From VXOI01 sp965197575 (GTDB lineage: Bacteria > Chloroflexota > Dehalococcoidia > Lucifugimonadales > UBA3495), in assembly GCA_965197575.1 (NCBI GenBank), contig OZ240214.1, positions 3,782,001 to 3,846,000 on the forward strand: a stretch of DNA of 64,000 nt, given 5' to 3'. Below, in pieces: positions 1 through 7,837 of this stretch (the stretch's first letter is position 1; every line of letters begins with the position of its first letter). The position numbers and the translations under genes are program-made. The notes beneath the pieces were generated by a model. It was not told the DNA's origin. It made no database searches and was given only the letters and a program-made list of their open reading frames with translations.

Positions 1-756
1 CACGTGGCCGTTCACGTGGGCCGCCTCATCGGAGGCCAGCCACACCACCATAGGCGCAATGTCGTCGGGGCCGCCGCGCAGGGTCGTGCTGGCGCCGGTG
101 CTGATGCCGCGGGCCGCCCGGAGTTCCCGAGCTTCGTCGGGTACGCTGGTGGTCATGCGGGTGGCCGCGCTCGGCGAGATGGCGTTGGCGGTCACCCCGT
201 AACGTCCCATGTCGCGGGCCACTACTCTGGTGAAACCGGCGATGCCGTCCTTGGCCGCGCCGTAGTTGGCTTGGCCCGAGTTGCCGTAGAGACCCGACGT
301 GGAACTGAATGTGATGATCCGGCCCGAACGCTGCTGGCGAAACAGGACCGAAGCGTGTTTCACCACCGAGAAGGTACCCTTCAGATGCACGGCGATAACG
401 TCGTCCCACTCTTGCTCGCTCATGTTGAAGACCATGCGGTCGCGGAGAATCCCGGCCACCGTGACCACGATGTCCAGCTTGCCGAAGTTGTCGAGAGCGG
501 TCTGCACGATCTTCTCGCCGCCGGACATGTTGGCGACGGACTCGGTGCAGGCCGCCGCTTCGCCGCCGCGCTCCCTGATTTCGGCGACCACCTGCTCGGC
601 GACGGACATGTCGGAGCCGGTGCCGTCGACGTTCACGCCGGGGTCCACCACCACCACCTTCGCGCCTTCTTCGGCCATGAGCAGGGCGACGCCACGGCCG
701 ATTCCGCGGCCCGAGCCGGTAACGATGGCAACTTTGTCTTTCACGAGATTGGGCAT
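1..756 (-). CDS. SDR family oxidoreductase, 3' end cut by window edge
   Basis: NAD(P)-dependent short-chain dehydrogenase; 252 codons are visible and the reading frame is still open at base 1. The cofactor loop TGSGRGIG lies at residues 13-20 and the catalytic Tyr165/Lys169 sit in NYGAAK. The usual NNAG is replaced by TVAG, followed by ILRDR, a combination typical of the 3-hydroxyacyl-CoA dehydrogenase part of multifunctional enzyme type 2. It is collinear, residue for residue, with the SDR at 2040-2960, so the two are tandem paralogues. The ATG at 756 lies 17 bases after the stop of the lipocalin-like gene, which implies co-transcription. The MaoC hydratases in the same run fit a hydratase-dehydrogenase partnership in beta-oxidation; that substrate is inferred. 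Confidence 0.9.
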   Translation of the reverse strand, partial: MPNLVKDKVAIVTGSGRGIGRGVALLMAEEGAKVVVVDPGVNVDGTGSDMSVAEQVVAEIRERGGEAAACTESVANMSGGEKIVQTALDNFGKLDIVVTVAGILRDRMVFNMSEQEWDDVIAVHLKGTFSVVKHASVLFRQQRSGRIITFSSTSGLYGNSGQANYGAAKDGIAGFTRVVARDMGRYGVTANAISPSAATRMTTSVPDEARELRAARGISTGASTTLRGGPDDIAPMVVWLASDEAAHVNGHV

Positions 757-773
757 CTGTTTCGCCTCTTGCG

Positions 774-1157
774 TTATTGGGTGGAGTTTGTTCCGGCTTC
801 GGCCGCGGTGACGGCCTGGGGAGTTGCGCCGGCGCGCTCCCACACCAGCACGACCGTCAGGTCGGCGCGGGAGCCCTTGATGGGCATGGTGCTAAGTTGC
901 AGGGTCTCGCCCCGGAATTCGTAGGTCCTGGTCTGGACGTCGCCGACCCAGTTGGGAAAGAAACTTCCCTCTACGGTGTGGACCATCAAGCCCCGCCGTT
1001 GGTCCAGCGAGTAGGAGCCGTAATAGGCCACGTAGCCCTCGAAGGCGGCCCTCACCTCGTCATCGGTCCCCTTGAGAAGGTTGCCTGTAACGAAGCCGGG
1101 CCTCTCGCGGGTCATGATTTGCCCGGAGAAGTGGCCGTTCCCATCGTACATTAACAT
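774..1157 (-). CDS. Lipocalin-like domain protein, start unclear
   Basis: A small protein of the bacterial lipocalin-like family (Lipocalin_5 type). The visible core has the family pattern LMYDGNGHFSGQ near the start, then a GSY/YGSYSLD strand and a VEGSFFPNW strand. From the first usual start (ATG at 1157) it has 127 residues, but recognisable family sequence continues upstream in frame to about 1253, with FAGAWRLLS and GRVTFPYGEHPGG, and no ATG, GTG or TTG lies there before an in-frame stop. Either a rare start (for example ATC at 1253, just after the protease stop at 1258-1260) or a sequence error near 1260 is likely. Function is unknown; it sits between the protease pair and an SDR. Confidence 0.7.
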   Translation of the reverse strand: MLMYDGNGHFSGQIMTRERPGFVTGNLLKGTDDEVRAAFEGYVAYYGSYSLDQRRGLMVHTVEGSFFPNWVGDVQTRTYEFRGETLQLSTMPIKGSRADLTVVLVWERAGATPQAVTAAEAGTNSTQ

Positions 1158-1257
1158 CCCGCCGGGGTGTTCCCCGTAGGGAAACGTAACCCGGCCGTCA
1201 GACCACCGCCCCTCGCAGGAGAGCAGCCGCCAAGCGCCGGCGAAGCGGTCGATGACG

Positions 1258-1674
1258 TTATCCCTCCACTCGCATCAGCAGGCCCCGCGCCGGAACCAGC
1301 ATCTCGCGCTCCGGGTCTATCTCCAATGCGAACCCTTCCAAGGTGTGAACGCCTATCACAACCAGGTCGTCCTCATTGCCAAACACCACTATTCTGGTGC
1401 CCGCGGCGTCATTGATTCTCAAACGCGCTTCACCGATGTCATGCTCGGTGAAACTCTCGTCGGGCAACTCAAAGCTAACGCGGCGCTGCGGAACAATCCC
1501 CAACCGGCGCAGCATCGAGGCCGGGAACATAGTGAAAGTAGCGCGGGTTCCCACCAGCGCCTTCACCGTCTCGACCGTTTCTCCGTCGGCGCTTACTACC
1601 GACAACGGCCAGTAGAACGGCTTCGATTGAGTTGTCCGGTTGCCGGTCACTAGCTTCTTCATGAGCGGATTCAC
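1258..1674 (-). CDS. Retropepsin-like protein with lost catalytic motif
   Basis: A 138-residue relative of clan AA (retropepsin-like) aspartic proteases, closely similar to its upstream neighbour at 1671-2027: both share SADG near the N-terminus, a PASMLRRLGI block and a LEG...VDP tail. Where the neighbour has the active-site VDTGAS, this copy reads VGTRAT, so the catalytic aspartate and following glycine are gone. It should be unable to cleave by the family mechanism. The ATG at 1674 overlaps the stop of the upstream copy as ATGA, a translational coupling signature. It may act as a non-catalytic partner of a heterodimer, since such proteases work as dimers (inference), or it may be decaying. 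Confidence 0.75.
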   Translation of the reverse strand: MNPLMKKLVTGNRTTQSKPFYWPLSVVSADGETVETVKALVGTRATFTMFPASMLRRLGIVPQRRVSFELPDESFTEHDIGEARLRINDAAGTRIVVFGNEDDLVVIGVHTLEGFALEIDPEREMLVPARGLLMRVEG

Positions 1675-2027
1675 ATTCTCAAAGCGCTCGCCGGAAATAA
1701 GCGTTGGCGTGTAGGATCTACCACCAGCGACGCGCCTTCCAGCGTCTCAGCGCCCAGCAGGATTGGTTCATGCTCCTCGCAGAATATAACGGTGCTAGCA
1801 GCTTCTACGCCGTCAACCCGTACCCTTGCTTCGCCGGTGTTCTGCTCGATGATGGCGCCGTTGGCCAACTCAAACTCCATGCGGCCAGTTGGCGCAATTC
1901 CCAAGCGACGTAGCATTGAGGCCGGAAGGGAAGTATAGCTTGCTCCGGTATCCACTAACGCCGCCACTGTTTCTTCGCTATTACCATCCGCGCTCAGCAC
2001 CGTCAGGGCCCGGTAAAAGGTGCCCAT
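1671..2027 (-). CDS. Retropepsin-like aspartic protease
   Basis: A 118-residue single-domain protein with the active-site signature LVDTGAS near residue 26 and a second hydrophobic turn ILLGAETLEG, the pattern of bacterial clan AA aspartic proteases that act as dimers. There is no signal peptide, so it is probably cytoplasmic. It is followed directly by a diverged copy that has lost the catalytic residues. It lies 12 bases after the SDR stop at 2040, so it probably shares that transcript. Substrate is unknown. Confidence 0.8.
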   Translation of the reverse strand: MGTFYRALTVLSADGNSEETVAALVDTGASYTSLPASMLRRLGIAPTGRMEFELANGAIIEQNTGEARVRVDGVEAASTVIFCEEHEPILLGAETLEGASLVVDPTRQRLFPASALRM

Positions 2028-2039
2028 CGCGCTTCGCCG

Positions 2040-2960
2040 CTACTGACGCGACGGGGCCGGATTGTAAATGTCCTTGGTGAGCACGTCCCGGGCCAGGGGC
2101 GACAGCGTCTCCAGGTCCCAGTGTCCCGAGGGCTCGTAGATGGAGCGTTCCGGCCGGGGCTGAGACATCAGGGAGACGGTGTCGCCGTAGACCAGGAAAG
2201 TCTGGCCGTTCACGTTGGAGGCATAGTCGCTGGCCAGGTAGCAGATGAAGGGGGCGATGTGGTCGGGGTCCAGTTCGGTCAATTGGTCCTCACCACTGAT
2301 GGGGGCCACACCGCTGCGGGCCCTGATTTCCGCGGCGCTGTCTGGGATGTCGCCGATCATGCGGGTGTTGGCCCGGGGAGCGATGGCGTTGGCCGTCACC
2401 CCGTAGCGGCCCATGTCTTTGGCCACGACTTTGGTGAACCCGGCGATGCCCGACTTGGCCGCACCGTAGTTGGCTTGGCCCGAGTTGCCGACCAGTCCTG
2501 ATTCGGAGGTGAAGGTGATGATCCGCCCGGAGCGCTGCTGGCGGAACAGAATGCAGGCATTCTTCACCACGGTGAAGGTGCCCTTGAGGTGTACGGCGAT
2601 AACGTCGTCCCACTCCTGCTCGGTCATGTTGAAGACCATCCGGTCGCGCAGGATGCCGGCGCAGGTGACGACGATGTCCAGACGGCCGAAGTTGTCAATC
2701 GCAGTCTGGACGATTCTCTCCCCCCCCTCCATGCTGGTGACCGACTCCATGCAGGGGACCGCCTCGCCGCCGGCGTCCTTGATTTCGCTCGCCACCTGAG
2801 CGGCAACCGAGTGGTCTTCGCCCGTCCCATCGACGTTGACGCCGGGGTCCACCACAACAACTTTTGCGCCTTCCGCAGCCATCTCCCTGGCGATACCCCG
2901 GCCGATGCCCCGGCCGGACCCGGTTACGATGGCTACCTTGTCGATCAGTGTGTCAACCAA
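2040..2960 (-). CDS. SDR family oxidoreductase (MFE-2 dehydrogenase-like)
   Basis: A 306-residue short-chain dehydrogenase with TGSGRGIG at 13-20 and the catalytic pair Tyr165/Lys169 in NYGAAK. TCAG replaces NNAG and is followed by ILRDR, and the pattern EWDDVIAVHLKGTF is typical of hydroxyacyl-CoA dehydrogenases of multifunctional enzyme type 2. It is longer than the usual 250 residues because of a tail after about residue 260 (QPRPERSIYEP and on). It is a paralogue of the gene at 1-756. Two MaoC-type hydratases lie immediately upstream on the same strand, so the set could carry out the hydration and dehydrogenation steps of acyl-CoA oxidation. Confidence 0.9.
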   Translation of the reverse strand: MVDTLIDKVAIVTGSGRGIGRGIAREMAAEGAKVVVVDPGVNVDGTGEDHSVAAQVASEIKDAGGEAVPCMESVTSMEGGERIVQTAIDNFGRLDIVVTCAGILRDRMVFNMTEQEWDDVIAVHLKGTFTVVKNACILFRQQRSGRIITFTSESGLVGNSGQANYGAAKSGIAGFTKVVAKDMGRYGVTANAIAPRANTRMIGDIPDSAAEIRARSGVAPISGEDQLTELDPDHIAPFICYLASDYASNVNGQTFLVYGDTVSLMSQPRPERSIYEPSGHWDLETLSPLARDVLTKDIYNPAPSRQ

Positions 2961-3098
2961 TGCTTACTCCTTAAGACCACATGCCTTAATAACACGGGAG
3001 CCGGTTGGGCGGCCATTGCAACTGCATGGCCCGGCAGCCTCGCAGCTGCCGTGGGCGGGCGGGTGGAAGCGCCCATCACCGGGTGTGGATGGGCCGGG

Positions 3099-3527
3099 CT
3101 AGCTCCGGGGCAAGGCCACCGTGGCGCTGCCGGGAGTGGTCCGTTGCCCCTGTTCGTTCTCCAGCCAAATATCGCAGTCCACCAGAAAGGCCCCGGCGTC
3201 CTCGTACTTGCGGGTCACCACACCCTTGGCGGTGATCGGGTGGCCGGGGATGTCCATGCCGCGGTACTGGCAGGCCAAGCGTCTGAGGTTGCCGTGAGAG
3301 CCCATCCAGTCGGTCACCAGGTTCCCCAGAAAGGCGTTTTTCAACGCGCCGTGGATAATCACGTCTTCCAGGCCGGTGCCTTGGGCGAAGTCCTTGTCGT
3401 AGTGGATCTGGTAGTAATCGCCGGACGCTCCGGCGTATTTGACCAACTGCTGCGTCGTGGGATGCTTCACCAAGGGCGGAATTTCCGTCCCCTCCGAAAC
3501 ATGGTCCCAAAAGACCTGGTCTGGCAT
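3099..3527 (-). CDS. MaoC family dehydratase
   Basis: A single hot-dog domain of 142 residues from the ATG at 3527 (an in-frame ATG at 3545 would add six residues). The segment ASGDYYQIHYDKDFA carries the aspartate and histidine expected at a MaoC or enoyl-CoA hydratase 2 active site, and DVIIHGAL is the usual helix that follows. It lies 58 bases downstream of a second hot-dog gene at 3586-4044; the pair matches the common two-gene arrangement in which a MaoC-N subunit and a MaoC subunit form one heteromeric hydratase. Substrate unknown; an unsaturated acyl-CoA is inferred. Confidence 0.85.
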   Translation of the reverse strand: MPDQVFWDHVSEGTEIPPLVKHPTTQQLVKYAGASGDYYQIHYDKDFAQGTGLEDVIIHGALKNAFLGNLVTDWMGSHGNLRRLACQYRGMDIPGHPITAKGVVTRKYEDAGAFLVDCDIWLENEQGQRTTPGSATVALPRS

Positions 3528-3585
3528 CCTTGGACCTCTATTCAATCGCGGCCGGAACGCTTCAGCCTGCTGCGCTGGTCCGCCG

Positions 3586-4044
3586 CTAATATCGGATCGA
3601 AGTGCTGGTCTGGGTGGCCACGGTCTGGCCGAACTGGTTGGTGTAGGTAATTACGATGGTCGTGATGAGCATCAGGCCGATGCTGCCGGTGCGCTCGTTG
3701 ATGTCGTCGATGCGGGCCACGGCGGTGATGCGGTCGCCGGGGCGCACGGGCCGGAAGTATTCCCAGTCGCTGCCGCCGTCCAGCAGCCGGGTGAAGGGCA
3801 TGTCGAACGGGGTCTCGGGGCGGCCAGCAATCACTGAACGGAGGAACGTCGGCGGGGCCACGAGGCCGCCGTATTGGCTGTTTCTAGCGGCCACCTCGTC
3901 GTTGTAGACCGGGTTGTCGTCGCCGATGGCCTCGGCGAACTTGATGATTGCTCCCTTCTCGACCTCGACGGTGTTGGGCGCGCTCTCGCAGCCAATGGCC
4001 TGCTGGCGCATTTCTTCTGTCAAAAAAGAAGCGGGCGTAGTCAA
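3586..4044 (-). CDS. FAS1-like/MaoC N-terminal dehydratase domain protein
   Basis: A 152-residue hot-dog protein of the MaoC_dehydrat_N type. It has the motif GDDNPVYND near residue 41, a central VAPPTFLRS and a C-terminal beta strand region ending in TSTSIRY. The start is a TTG at 4044, preceded by GAGAGG about six bases upstream. This is the first gene of the minus-strand run that ends at the window edge. With the MaoC protein downstream it probably forms one hydratase, with the catalytic Asp/His pair supplied by the partner. Confidence 0.85.
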   Translation of the reverse strand: MTTPASFLTEEMRQQAIGCESAPNTVEVEKGAIIKFAEAIGDDNPVYNDEVAARNSQYGGLVAPPTFLRSVIAGRPETPFDMPFTRLLDGGSDWEYFRPVRPGDRITAVARIDDINERTGSIGLMLITTIVITYTNQFGQTVATQTSTSIRY

Positions 4045-4221
4045 TCGGACCTCTCAGCGCGGGGCGGAAACCTTCAGGAATCGAGTCTACAATTAGGGTA
4101 TGTAGCTGTCAAGGTAACCGGAATCGTCGCCGAGGAATTCTGAATTTTGAATGTGGAATTGGGAAGTAAGGAAGGGGAATCTTTCGCCGTCTCCCGGTAA
4201 TTCCACACTCCAAATTCTTCG

Positions 4222-4809
4222 TCAGTTCATGTTGAACTTGAGGGGCGGGTCTTGGGTATGGCCGTCCAGTTTGAGGCGGTCCTGCCTGCGCCCGTCCAGC
4301 TTCAGCGTTTTGAGGACGGCATTCCAGACTTTATGGGCGCGGCCGGTGTCCTCGGGCCAGAAATCCATCGTGATGAAGGAATAGGCTCCCGGACCCCTGG
4401 CCAGGCAGACGCGCGAGTGGGCCAGCCGGTCCTCCTCGGGGTCGTTGAAATCCACTTCCAGCCACGCCACTTCCAGGTTCGGACGCCGCGTCTGGTGGAA
4501 AGGCCCGCGATTGGTCAAATTCCGCGGGCCTTCAGAGATGGCAACGTCGTCGATTAGCTTGGCGAGAGGCAGTCCGCTCCAATCGATGGGCGGGACGTAA
4601 ATCACCGAGACCTCCAGCCGAATGTCGGCGTCGGCTTCCTCTTGGTCGAAGAATCGGATGGAGCCGCTCTCGCCGGGGCTTACGACCCAGTCCTTCGGGT
4701 ACTCGAACTGCATTGTGCCCCGGTCGGCCACGAATATCTTGTTGCCGGGTGCGGCTTTCCAGCCGTGGTTTTCCGGCAGCTTGTAATTGCGCCCTTTCCA
4801 CTTAGCCAT
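4222..4809 (-). CDS. Hypothetical protein
   Basis: A 195-residue soluble protein that I do not recognise. It has no signal peptide or membrane segment. The middle (YPKDWVVSPGESGSIRFF, EVSVIYVPP) resembles small single-domain proteins of the PsbP/LpqN-like fold, with a predicted wish to form a beta sheet; this is only an impression. The C-terminus carries an imperfect decapeptide repeat, LKLDGRRQDR then LKLDGHTQDP, encoded by a 30-base direct repeat near 4250-4310. It is transcribed away from the CoA-transferase at 5082. The 270 bases between them show no further gene. Confidence 0.6.
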   Translation of the reverse strand: MAKWKGRNYKLPENHGWKAAPGNKIFVADRGTMQFEYPKDWVVSPGESGSIRFFDQEEADADIRLEVSVIYVPPIDWSGLPLAKLIDDVAISEGPRNLTNRGPFHQTRRPNLEVAWLEVDFNDPEEDRLAHSRVCLARGPGAYSFITMDFWPEDTGRAHKVWNAVLKTLKLDGRRQDRLKLDGHTQDPPLKFNMN

Positions 4810-5081
4810 AACGCAAATAATCTCGCTCCCAAGGCAGTGCGGGCGCGTTGCGGCGCACCCGGAATCCCCGCCCGTTTCCCAACATTTTACGGCTTGGCGG
4901 CCCCGCTGACGAGAGGATCGCGCCCCGGCTACGGACTTGGCGGCGAACCGCTCGCTTCAAACCTGGTCGCCTCTCTCAGCGCGCCCGCCTTGCCGATAAA
5001 GGCGGTGGGCCGTAGAATGCCGGAAAGCAGAGGAAGCCGGCCTGCCTGGTTTGCGCCAGTGGCCGGAAAGAGAGGACCGAA

Positions 5082-6296
5082 ATGGCGGGACTGAGTCATC
5101 CGTTGGAAAACGTGCGTGTAATCGACTTGGGGCGGCACCAGGCTGGCCCGCGCTGCGCCCAGGTGCTGGCCCGGATGGGCGCGGAGGTGATCAAAATCGA
5201 GCGGCTGGGCGGCGAGGAGACCCGCTACCACGGGCCGTGGGTCAAGAAGCAGTCTTCGTACTGGGTGCAGTACAACTCCGGCAAGAAGTCCTTGTCCATG
5301 GACCTGCGTAAAGAGGAGGCCAAGGAGGTCCTGCGGGAGCTGGTCAAGGTATCGGACGTGGTGTTGCAGAACTTCCGTCCCGGCACGATAGAGAAGATGG
5401 GGTTCGGCTACGACGTGCTGAAGGAACTGAACCCGCGGATCATCATGGTGAACGTGTCGGCCTACGGGCAGTTCGGCCCCTACGCCGACAACATCGGCTA
5501 CGACCCCATCGGCCAGACCATGTCGGGCATCACCATGGTGACGGGCGAAGAGGGGATGCCGCCGATCAGGACGGGGGTGCCGATCATCGACCGGATCACG
5601 GCATTGCACGCGGCCATCGGCACGCTGGCGGCGCTGCACGAGCGGGAGGTGTCCGGGCTGGGGCAGTCGATGGACGTGTGCCTGGCCGACACCGGCTACT
5701 CTTTGACCGAGATACCGATCACCGCCTACCACGGCACCAAGATACCGCCGAAGCGGGGCGACACCACCGCGCCGCCCTCGGGCATCTACCCCTGCAAGGA
5801 GGGGTGGGTATTGGTGTCGGCCGGCGACCAGCACCACTGGCACCGGGTGTGCAACGCGCTGGGCAAGCCGGAGTGGCTGGAGGACCCGCGCTTCAGCACC
5901 CGGCCTGAGCGTCAGAACAACAGGGACCTGGTGAACCAGGCGATGAACGAACTGCTGGCGGAGAAGACGATGGAGCAGGCGATAGCCCACTTCACGGAGC
6001 ACGACGTGGTGGCGGCGCCGGTGAACACGATACCGCAGGCGGCGGAGGACCCGCACCCGTGGGAGCGGCGGGCGATGGTGGAGGTGCCGGACTTTCTGGC
6101 GGGAGAGATAGCGGTGTCGGGGGACTACTGGCACTTCTCGCGGACGCCGGTGAACATCGGCACGACGCCGCAGGTAGGGGAGCACAACGAAGACGTGCTG
6201 TCGGGCATCCTGGGCTACAGCGAAGAGCGGATAGAGTCCTTCCGCGAAGGCCGGGTAATCTCCGAAGAACACTACTACGACGAAATCCCGGGGTAG
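5082..6296 (+). CDS. CaiB/BaiF family CoA-transferase, copy 1
   Basis: A 404-residue family III CoA-transferase, which moves CoA between an acyl-CoA donor and an organic acid. Typical segments are GAEVIKIE near residue 33, NSGKKSLSMDLR near 65, DVVLQNFRPGT near 94 and GYDPIGQTMSG near 140. The catalytic Asp lies in MDVCLADT near 200. The deduced protein is, as far as I can read, identical to that of the gene at 54381-55595, although the DNA differs at about thirty third-codon positions. The shared DNA starts at the ATG, so upstream signals differ between copies. Substrate is unknown; it ends convergent to an acyl-CoA dehydrogenase. Confidence 0.95.
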   Translation: MAGLSHPLENVRVIDLGRHQAGPRCAQVLARMGAEVIKIERLGGEETRYHGPWVKKQSSYWVQYNSGKKSLSMDLRKEEAKEVLRELVKVSDVVLQNFRPGTIEKMGFGYDVLKELNPRIIMVNVSAYGQFGPYADNIGYDPIGQTMSGITMVTGEEGMPPIRTGVPIIDRITALHAAIGTLAALHEREVSGLGQSMDVCLADTGYSLTEIPITAYHGTKIPPKRGDTTAPPSGIYPCKEGWVLVSAGDQHHWHRVCNALGKPEWLEDPRFSTRPERQNNRDLVNQAMNELLAEKTMEQAIAHFTEHDVVAAPVNTIPQAAEDPHPWERRAMVEVPDFLAGEIAVSGDYWHFSRTPVNIGTTPQVGEHNEDVLSGILGYSEERIESFREGRVISEEHYYDEIPG

Positions 6297-6300
6297 TTAG

Positions 6301-6378
6301 TTCACCACAGAGACCGCAGAGATTTTGGAGTTTAACCCTTGATCCTCTGAGGTCTCTGTGCCCTCTGCGGTTAAACTA
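6301..6378. repeat. Imperfect palindrome with ACAGAG/GCAGAG units
   Basis: Left arm TTCACCACAGAGACCGCAGA, right arm CTCTGTGCCCTCTGCGGTTA, separated by about 30 bases. It lies between two convergent genes and could act as a bidirectional terminator. A second copy follows CoA-transferase copy 2 (55603-55684) and a half copy lies at 8611-8640. Such CACAGAG elements occur as dispersed repeats in many genomes. Confidence 0.7.
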
Positions 6379-7512
6379 ATCGCGCAGCAGTTGGCGGGCG
6401 ATGGTCTGGCGCTGGATTTCCGACGTGCCTTCATAGATGGTCAGCGCCCGCACCTCCCGGTAGAGCCGTTCGACCCGGTTACCCTTCTCCAGCCCGGCCC
6501 CGCCGTGGATTTGCAACGACTCGTTGACTATGCGGGACGCCGCTTCGGTGGCGAACAGCTTGGCGAAGGACGCTTCCTTGATCACCGTCTCCTGCCCGGA
6601 GTCCTTCAGCCAGGCAGAGCGGTGGGCGAGTAGCCGGGCGGCGTCGAGGGACACCGCCATGTCGGCCAGCTTGAACTGGGTGGCCTGGAAGTCGCTCAGG
6701 TGTTGGCCGAACATAACCCGGCCCTTGGCGTAGGAAAGGGCCGCCTCGTAAGCTGCCTGGCCCATGCCCACGGCTGCCGCGGCCACCGTGGTGCGGAAAG
6801 TGTCCAGCGTACCCAGCGCCAACCGCAGCCCCTGTCCTCGCTCTCCAATGAGATTGCCCAGAGGAATCCGGCAATCGTCGAACACCGGCTCGCCGATGGG
6901 ATGGGCCGCCATCAGGTCCAGGCTTTTGGAGTCGTCGAACCCCGGTGTGCCCTGCTCCACGATGAAGGCCGACAGCCCGCGGCTGCCCGCATCGGGGTCG
7001 GTCTTGGCGAACACGGTGTAGGTGGTGGCGTCGCCCGCCTGGCTGATGAACTTCTTGCGCCCGTTGAGCACCCAGTCGTCGCCGTCCAGGTCAGCCTGAG
7101 TGACCATGCTGACCACGTCGGAGCCTGCGTGGGGCTCGGTGAGAGCGAAGGCGGCGATGGCCTCCCCGCGGGCGATGGGCGGCAGGTAGCGTTGTTTCTG
7201 CTCGGAGGTCCCGCCCAAGGTAATGGGGTAGCTGCCCAGCCCCTGCATTATGAAGTTGGTGTCGGCCTGGGCCGAGACCCGCGCCAACTCCTCGCGCACG
7301 ATGCATAGGTCGACCACCCGCACGCCGTACCCGCCGTATTCCTCGGGGACTGTATACCGCAGTAGCCCCGACTCGGCCAGGATGCCCATCAGCCCCCGAT
7401 GGACGCGGTTAGACTCGTCCGCCTCCTCGGCAATGGGCGCAATTCGCTCCTCCGCCAGTTTACGGACGCTGTCCCTGAGGGCCTGCTGCTTGGGGGTAAA
7501 TGCGAAGTCCAT
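6376..7512 (-). CDS. Acyl-CoA dehydrogenase
   Basis: A 378-residue FAD enzyme that oxidises acyl-CoA to the trans-2-enoyl-CoA. The family signature FALTEPHAGSD is present near residue 120, the flavin/substrate helix QIHGGAGLEKGN near 333 and the C-terminal catalytic Glu in YEGTSEIQR near 363. I chose the ATG at 7512 (MDFAFTPKQ), which gives the usual family length; the open frame extends to 7551. It is convergent with CoA-transferase copy 1, whose product could supply its substrate (inference). Confidence 0.93.
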   Translation of the reverse strand: MDFAFTPKQQALRDSVRKLAEERIAPIAEEADESNRVHRGLMGILAESGLLRYTVPEEYGGYGVRVVDLCIVREELARVSAQADTNFIMQGLGSYPITLGGTSEQKQRYLPPIARGEAIAAFALTEPHAGSDVVSMVTQADLDGDDWVLNGRKKFISQAGDATTYTVFAKTDPDAGSRGLSAFIVEQGTPGFDDSKSLDLMAAHPIGEPVFDDCRIPLGNLIGERGQGLRLALGTLDTFRTTVAAAAVGMGQAAYEAALSYAKGRVMFGQHLSDFQATQFKLADMAVSLDAARLLAHRSAWLKDSGQETVIKEASFAKLFATEAASRIVNESLQIHGGAGLEKGNRVERLYREVRALTIYEGTSEIQRQTIARQLLRD

Positions 7513-7599
7513 CAGACGCTCCTTGACGGTATTGACCCGGCCATGCGCCACTGATAACCTATGAATTGTATTTCCCCTATTCGTTTCGACGGTAGGGTC

Positions 7600-7631
7600 G
7601 AGGCTGCCCTGTGGCAGCCTCTGGTTTTTTT
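7600..7631 (+). terminator. Rho-independent-type hairpin
   Basis: Perfect nine-base arms GAGGCTGCC/GGCAGCCTC with a CTGT loop, followed on the plus strand by TGG and seven T. No intact plus-strand gene lies just upstream, so it may belong to a lost transcript or protect the NYN fragment from read-through. Confidence 0.6.
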
Positions 7632-7645
7632 GCGGGGAGGTTGGG

Positions 7646-7837
7646 TTGAGGACTAACTTCTACATTGACAGCTTCAATCTATCATACCGGGCAGTAAGAG
7701 GCACATCCTACCAATTGCTTGACCTCTACAAGCTCTGCCAGACTTTTCCAAACCCGCCGCTTGGTGACTGGCTTGGCAGCGTTCTCCCGGTTGTCTCCCC
7801 TACAACCCCAACCGCCGCACCAGCTCTTCGGCGGTGA
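7646..7837 (+). pseudogene. N-terminal fragment of an NYN-domain protein
   Basis: A 63-codon frame from a TTG at 7646. The first 35 residues match the start of NYN-domain (PIN-like RNase) proteins: RTNFYIDSFNL with the first acidic residue of the nuclease centre, then an AVRGTSYQLLDLYKLCQT helix. After about residue 38 the match ends in proline-rich sequence that runs into the antisense of the next gene, so the rest of the domain (the later acidic residues) is missing. It looks like a remnant left by a deletion or rearrangement. Confidence 0.6.

Noticed and set aside
4929..6272. 447-residue minus-strand frame opposite CoA-transferase copy 1
   Set aside because: Arg/His/Leu-rich with no family pattern; a similar shadow lies opposite copy 2 (54360-55484). 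High GC opens these antisense frames.
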